The notes beneath the pieces were generated by a model. The model saw only the letters and a program-made list of their open reading frames with translations, was not told where the DNA came from and did no database searches. This document shows, piece by piece, positions 5,723-7,282 of a DNA stretch of 7,282 nt. The stretch comes from Planctomycetales bacterium (lineage in GTDB: Bacteria > Planctomycetota > Planctomycetia > Pirellulales > UBA7805), in the NCBI GenBank assembly GCA_011772275.1, contig WVZU01000146.1, positions 7,148-14,429 of the forward strand, given 5' to 3'. A program made the position numbers and the translations under genes. The number at the start of each line of letters is the position of its first letter. Positions within the stretch are counted from its first letter, which is position 1.

Positions 5723-6862
5723 TCAGACGACGTCCAGCATTCGCTGCAGAGCGAATAATGCCCAGTGGGCGGTCTCGGCGTCCACTTCGATGACGTTGAC
5801 CGGCGTCCCGTCACGGAGGTTTTCCAGTGACCAGCAGAGATGCGCCAGGTCGATGCGGTACATGGTGGCACACATGCAGACGATCGGCGAAAGGAAATGG
5901 ATTTCCTGTTCCGGGTGTTCCTGTTTCAACCGGTTGACCATGTGCAATTCCGTGCCGATCGCCCAGCGGGTCCCCGCCGGAGCCGCTTCGATCGTTCGCA
6001 GGATCGTGCCGGTCGATCCTGAAATGTCCGCCAGGTCCACGACTTCCATGGGGCATTCCGGATGCACGAGGATCTTGATGTCCGGATACTTCGCGCGGAA
6101 CTGGCGAACGTGGTCGGCCGTGAACATTTGATGGACGCTGCAATGCCCTTTCCACAGCAGCACTCGGCTGCCCCGCAGCTGATCCTGCGTGTTCCCCCCG
6201 TACTCGTCCGCATAAGGGTCCCAGACTGGCATCTGTTCCAGCGGGATCCCCATCGCCTTGGCCGTGTTGCGACCGAGGTGCTGATCGGGAAAGAACAATA
6301 CCCGTTTCTTGCGCTGAAAGGCCCACTCCAGCACGGCCGCCGCGTTGCTGGACGTGCAGACGATCCCGTCGTTGCGGCCGCAGAAAGCCTTCAGCGAAGC
6401 GGCCGAATTGATGTAGGTCACCGGCGTGATGTCGTCCGTATCGATCAGCTCGCCCATCTCTTCCCAGGCGCTCTCGACCTGTTCCATGGCCGCCATATCG
6501 GCCATGGAACAGCCGGCCGCCATGTCGGGCAAAATGACCGGCACGCGTAACCCGTCGCGAGCGGCCAGTTTTTCCGGGCGATTCGCCAGAATGTCGGCCG
6601 TTTCGGCCATGAAGTGGACGCCACAAAACGCGATCGCCCGACAGTCCGTGCTGGATGCGGCCATTTGGCTGAGCTGCAAACTGTCGCCGCGCAGGTCGCT
6701 GTGGACAATCACCTCGTCCTGCTGGTAGTGATGCCCCAGGATCAGCAGGCGGCTGCCCATCCCGGCCCGGACCGCTTCAATCCGCCCTTGCAGCGCCTCG
6801 TTGCTCAGCTCTTTATAAGGCGCCAGCTCATGCACCGGCGACGGCTGCGTAGTCGTGCTCAT
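5723..6862 (-). CDS. nadA: NadA, quinolinate synthase
   Basis: NadA condenses iminoaspartate with dihydroxyacetone phosphate to quinolinate, the precursor of the NAD pyridine ring, using a [4Fe-4S] cluster in the cytoplasm. From the ATG at 6862 the product is 379 aa. Visible motifs are GHHYQ (43-47), GDSLQLS (59-65), CGVHFMAETA (80-89), GCSMADM (117-123), YINS (150-153), CTSSNAA (169-175), PDQHLGRNTA (192-201), WKGHCSVHQMF (237-247), HPEC (267-270), GST (282-284) and CMCATM (329-334). By comparison with Thermotoga and Bacillus NadA, the cluster ligands should be Cys118, Cys241 and Cys331. The spacing between the first two (123) fits the longer Bacillus-like form rather than the compact E. coli form. 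The frame extends upstream to an ATG at 6958, but that extension is AT-rich leader with no family similarity, and AGGA lies 7 nt before 6862. No nadB or nadC is adjacent. Confidence 0.96.
   Translation of the reverse strand: MSTTTQPSPVHELAPYKELSNEALQGRIEAVRAGMGSRLLILGHHYQQDEVIVHSDLRGDSLQLSQMAASSTDCRAIAFCGVHFMAETADILANRPEKLAARDGLRVPVILPDMAAGCSMADMAAMEQVESAWEEMGELIDTDDITPVTYINSAASLKAFCGRNDGIVCTSSNAAAVLEWAFQRKKRVLFFPDQHLGRNTAKAMGIPLEQMPVWDPYADEYGGNTQDQLRGSRVLLWKGHCSVHQMFTADHVRQFRAKYPDIKILVHPECPMEVVDLADISGSTGTILRTIEAAPAGTRWAIGTELHMVNRLKQEHPEQEIHFLSPIVCMCATMYRIDLAHLCWSLENLRDGTPVNVIEVDAETAHWALFALQRMLDVV
5737..5761. terminator. Hairpin at the convergent isomerase/nadA junction; weak terminator candidate
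   Basis: ATTCGCT (5739-5745) and AGCGAAT (5750-5756) form a perfect 7-bp stem with a GCAG tetraloop, extendable by GC/GC after a small bulge. It starts 19 nt after the isomerase stop codon and lies within the last codons of nadA. The two stop codons are only 3 nt apart, so any terminator for either gene must overlap the other gene. There is no U-tract, and the coding constraint of nadA may explain the stem. Confidence 0.25.
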
Positions 6863-6869
6863 CCCATCA

Positions 6870-6873
6870 TCCT
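6870..6873 (-). promoter_or_regulatory. Ribosome binding site of nadA
   Basis: AGGA on the minus strand sits 7 nt before the ATG at 6862 and supports that start over the upstream in-frame ATG at 6958. The sequence between them holds two further ATG triplets out of frame (reading Met-Met-Gly-stop), which could reduce or tune initiation. Confidence 0.55.
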
Positions 6874-6890
6874 GCGGCCAGCGATCTGAA

Positions 6891-6969
6891 GCAAAAAGCA
6901 AAAAACTCGAGCAAAAAAATCTAACGTGAATGTTTTCCGTTTTGCGACGGCAACCCACCCGTTTTTCAC
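6891..6969 (-). promoter_or_regulatory. AT-rich nadA leader with T-tracts and a small dyad
   Basis: Read on the minus strand, the predicted leader begins with GTGAA (6969-6965), which can pair with TTCAC (6930-6926). Inside lies a short CCGT/ACGG stem (6950-6947 with 6940-6937). T-tracts of 7, 6 and 5 follow (6919-6913, 6905-6900, 6897-6893), each followed by GC or by CTCGAG-like sequence. A stem followed by a T-run recalls an attenuator, but the stem is weak. I could not match it to a known NAD riboswitch. Confidence 0.3.
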
Positions 6970-6998
6970 ATTATAGGTAAGCCTTGGACGGATGGCAG
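6970..6998 (-). promoter_or_regulatory. Predicted sigma70-like promoter of nadA
   Basis: On the minus strand a perfect TATAAT (6975-6970) is preceded at a 17-nt spacing by CTGCCA (6998-6993), which matches four of six bases of TTGACA. Transcription would start near 6963 and give an untranslated leader of about 100 nt before nadA. The region is clearly richer in AT than the surrounding genes, as expected for a promoter. Confidence 0.5.
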
Positions 6999-7089
6999 CG
7001 GCCCCAAAAGCCTTCAGGGGGCAGGCGGAACAGGATGCACCCAAGGAAATCCCGGCAGGCCAGGATCGACTCTGTGCTTTTCCTGGTCC

Positions 7090-7282
7090 ATGCAACGCGG
7101 CCCGGATCCGCTGAAAACCATGATTCAGGCCCTCCCTGCCGAACCACCTCAAGACCACCCCACCGCCGCCGCTGCCGGGCGTTTTTTTGAGGTCAAGCTG
7201 GCCGGCGGATCGCGGGTCGCCGTTCGACACTTAGCCCGCCGCGTGCAGTTCCCGACGCCTGGCGACTTGGCGATGGGGCCGG
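7090..7282 (+). CDS. Unrecognised gene, 5' part only, runs off the window
   Basis: From the ATG at 7090 an open frame of 64 codons reaches the window end without a stop. A second ATG at 7120 could be the true start; neither has a clear Shine-Dalgarno sequence. The peptide begins MQRGPDPLKTMIQALP, goes through a Pro/Ala-rich stretch, and then reads GRFFEVKLAGGSRVAVRHLA, which looks like a beta-strand pair of a folded domain. About 72 percent of third codon positions are G or C, in line with coding use in this genome. No signal peptide or membrane segment is visible in this part. I do not recognise the family. It is divergent from nadA. Confidence 0.5.
   Translation, partial: MQRGPDPLKTMIQALPAEPPQDHPTAAAAGRFFEVKLAGGSRVAVRHLARRVQFPTPGDLAMGP

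Noticed and set aside
6863..6958. N-terminal extension of nadA to the ATG at 6958
   Set aside because: The 32 extra residues come from T-tract leader sequence, lie almost at the predicted transcription start, and have no counterpart in NadA proteins.
6863..6969. NAD riboswitch upstream of nadA
   Set aside because: The location fits, but I could not recognise the conserved core of the known NAD-binding motifs, and the visible stems are only 4-5 bp.
7060..7086. CCAGGA/TCCTGG inverted repeat
   Set aside because: The arms are 6 bp with a 15-nt loop, which is expected by chance at this base composition, and there is no supporting context.
6859..7230. Open frame of 123 codons on - whose stop overlaps the nadA ATG as ATGA
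   Set aside because: The overlap looks like translational coupling, but the frame runs through the AT-rich promoter and leader, contains the TATAAT box, and yields a low-complexity product without similarity to anything I know.

Overview
This GC-rich window looks like an ordinary chromosomal housekeeping and biosynthesis region from a planctomycete, most likely of the Pirellulales type. The clues are a large membrane-anchored protein of a kind I associate with planctomycetes, mixed gene orientations with few tight operons, and weak or patchy Shine-Dalgarno sequences. The taxonomy is inferred from protein character only, not from a marker gene.

Layout from left to right. (1) The 3' part of larC on + (ends 1115), which codes for the nickel-insertion protein of nickel-pincer-nucleotide cofactor synthesis; its first codons lie outside the window. 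(2) A convergent gap of 138 bp with a hairpin but no U-tract. (3) A large gene on - (1254-3542; 762 aa) for a protein with one N-terminal membrane segment, a long Pro/Ala linker and a large C-terminal region of unknown function. (4) rsmD on - (3704-4372), a 16S rRNA guanine-N2 methyltransferase, 161 bp upstream of (3) and possibly co-transcribed with it. (5) A divergent gap of 162 bp. (6) A secreted cyclophilin-type peptidyl-prolyl isomerase on + (4535-5719). (7) nadA on - (5723-6862), quinolinate synthase, whose stop codon is only 3 nt from that of the isomerase. (8) An AT-rich nadA leader with a good sigma70-like promoter. (9) The start of an unrecognised gene on + (from about 7090) that leaves the window open.

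Functional links are loose. NadA makes quinolinate for NAD, and nicotinic acid adenine dinucleotide from that pathway is the precursor of the cofactor that LarC completes. The two genes are therefore biochemically related, but they lie far apart on opposite strands. RsmD modifies ribosomes, and the isomerase acts on exported proteins.

I found no RNA genes, insertion sequences, CRISPR array, phage genes or defence system. The items most worth a second look are the 762-aa anchored protein, the AT-rich nadA leader, and a perfect 12-bp inverted repeat that falls on the iron-sulfur ligand motif of nadA.
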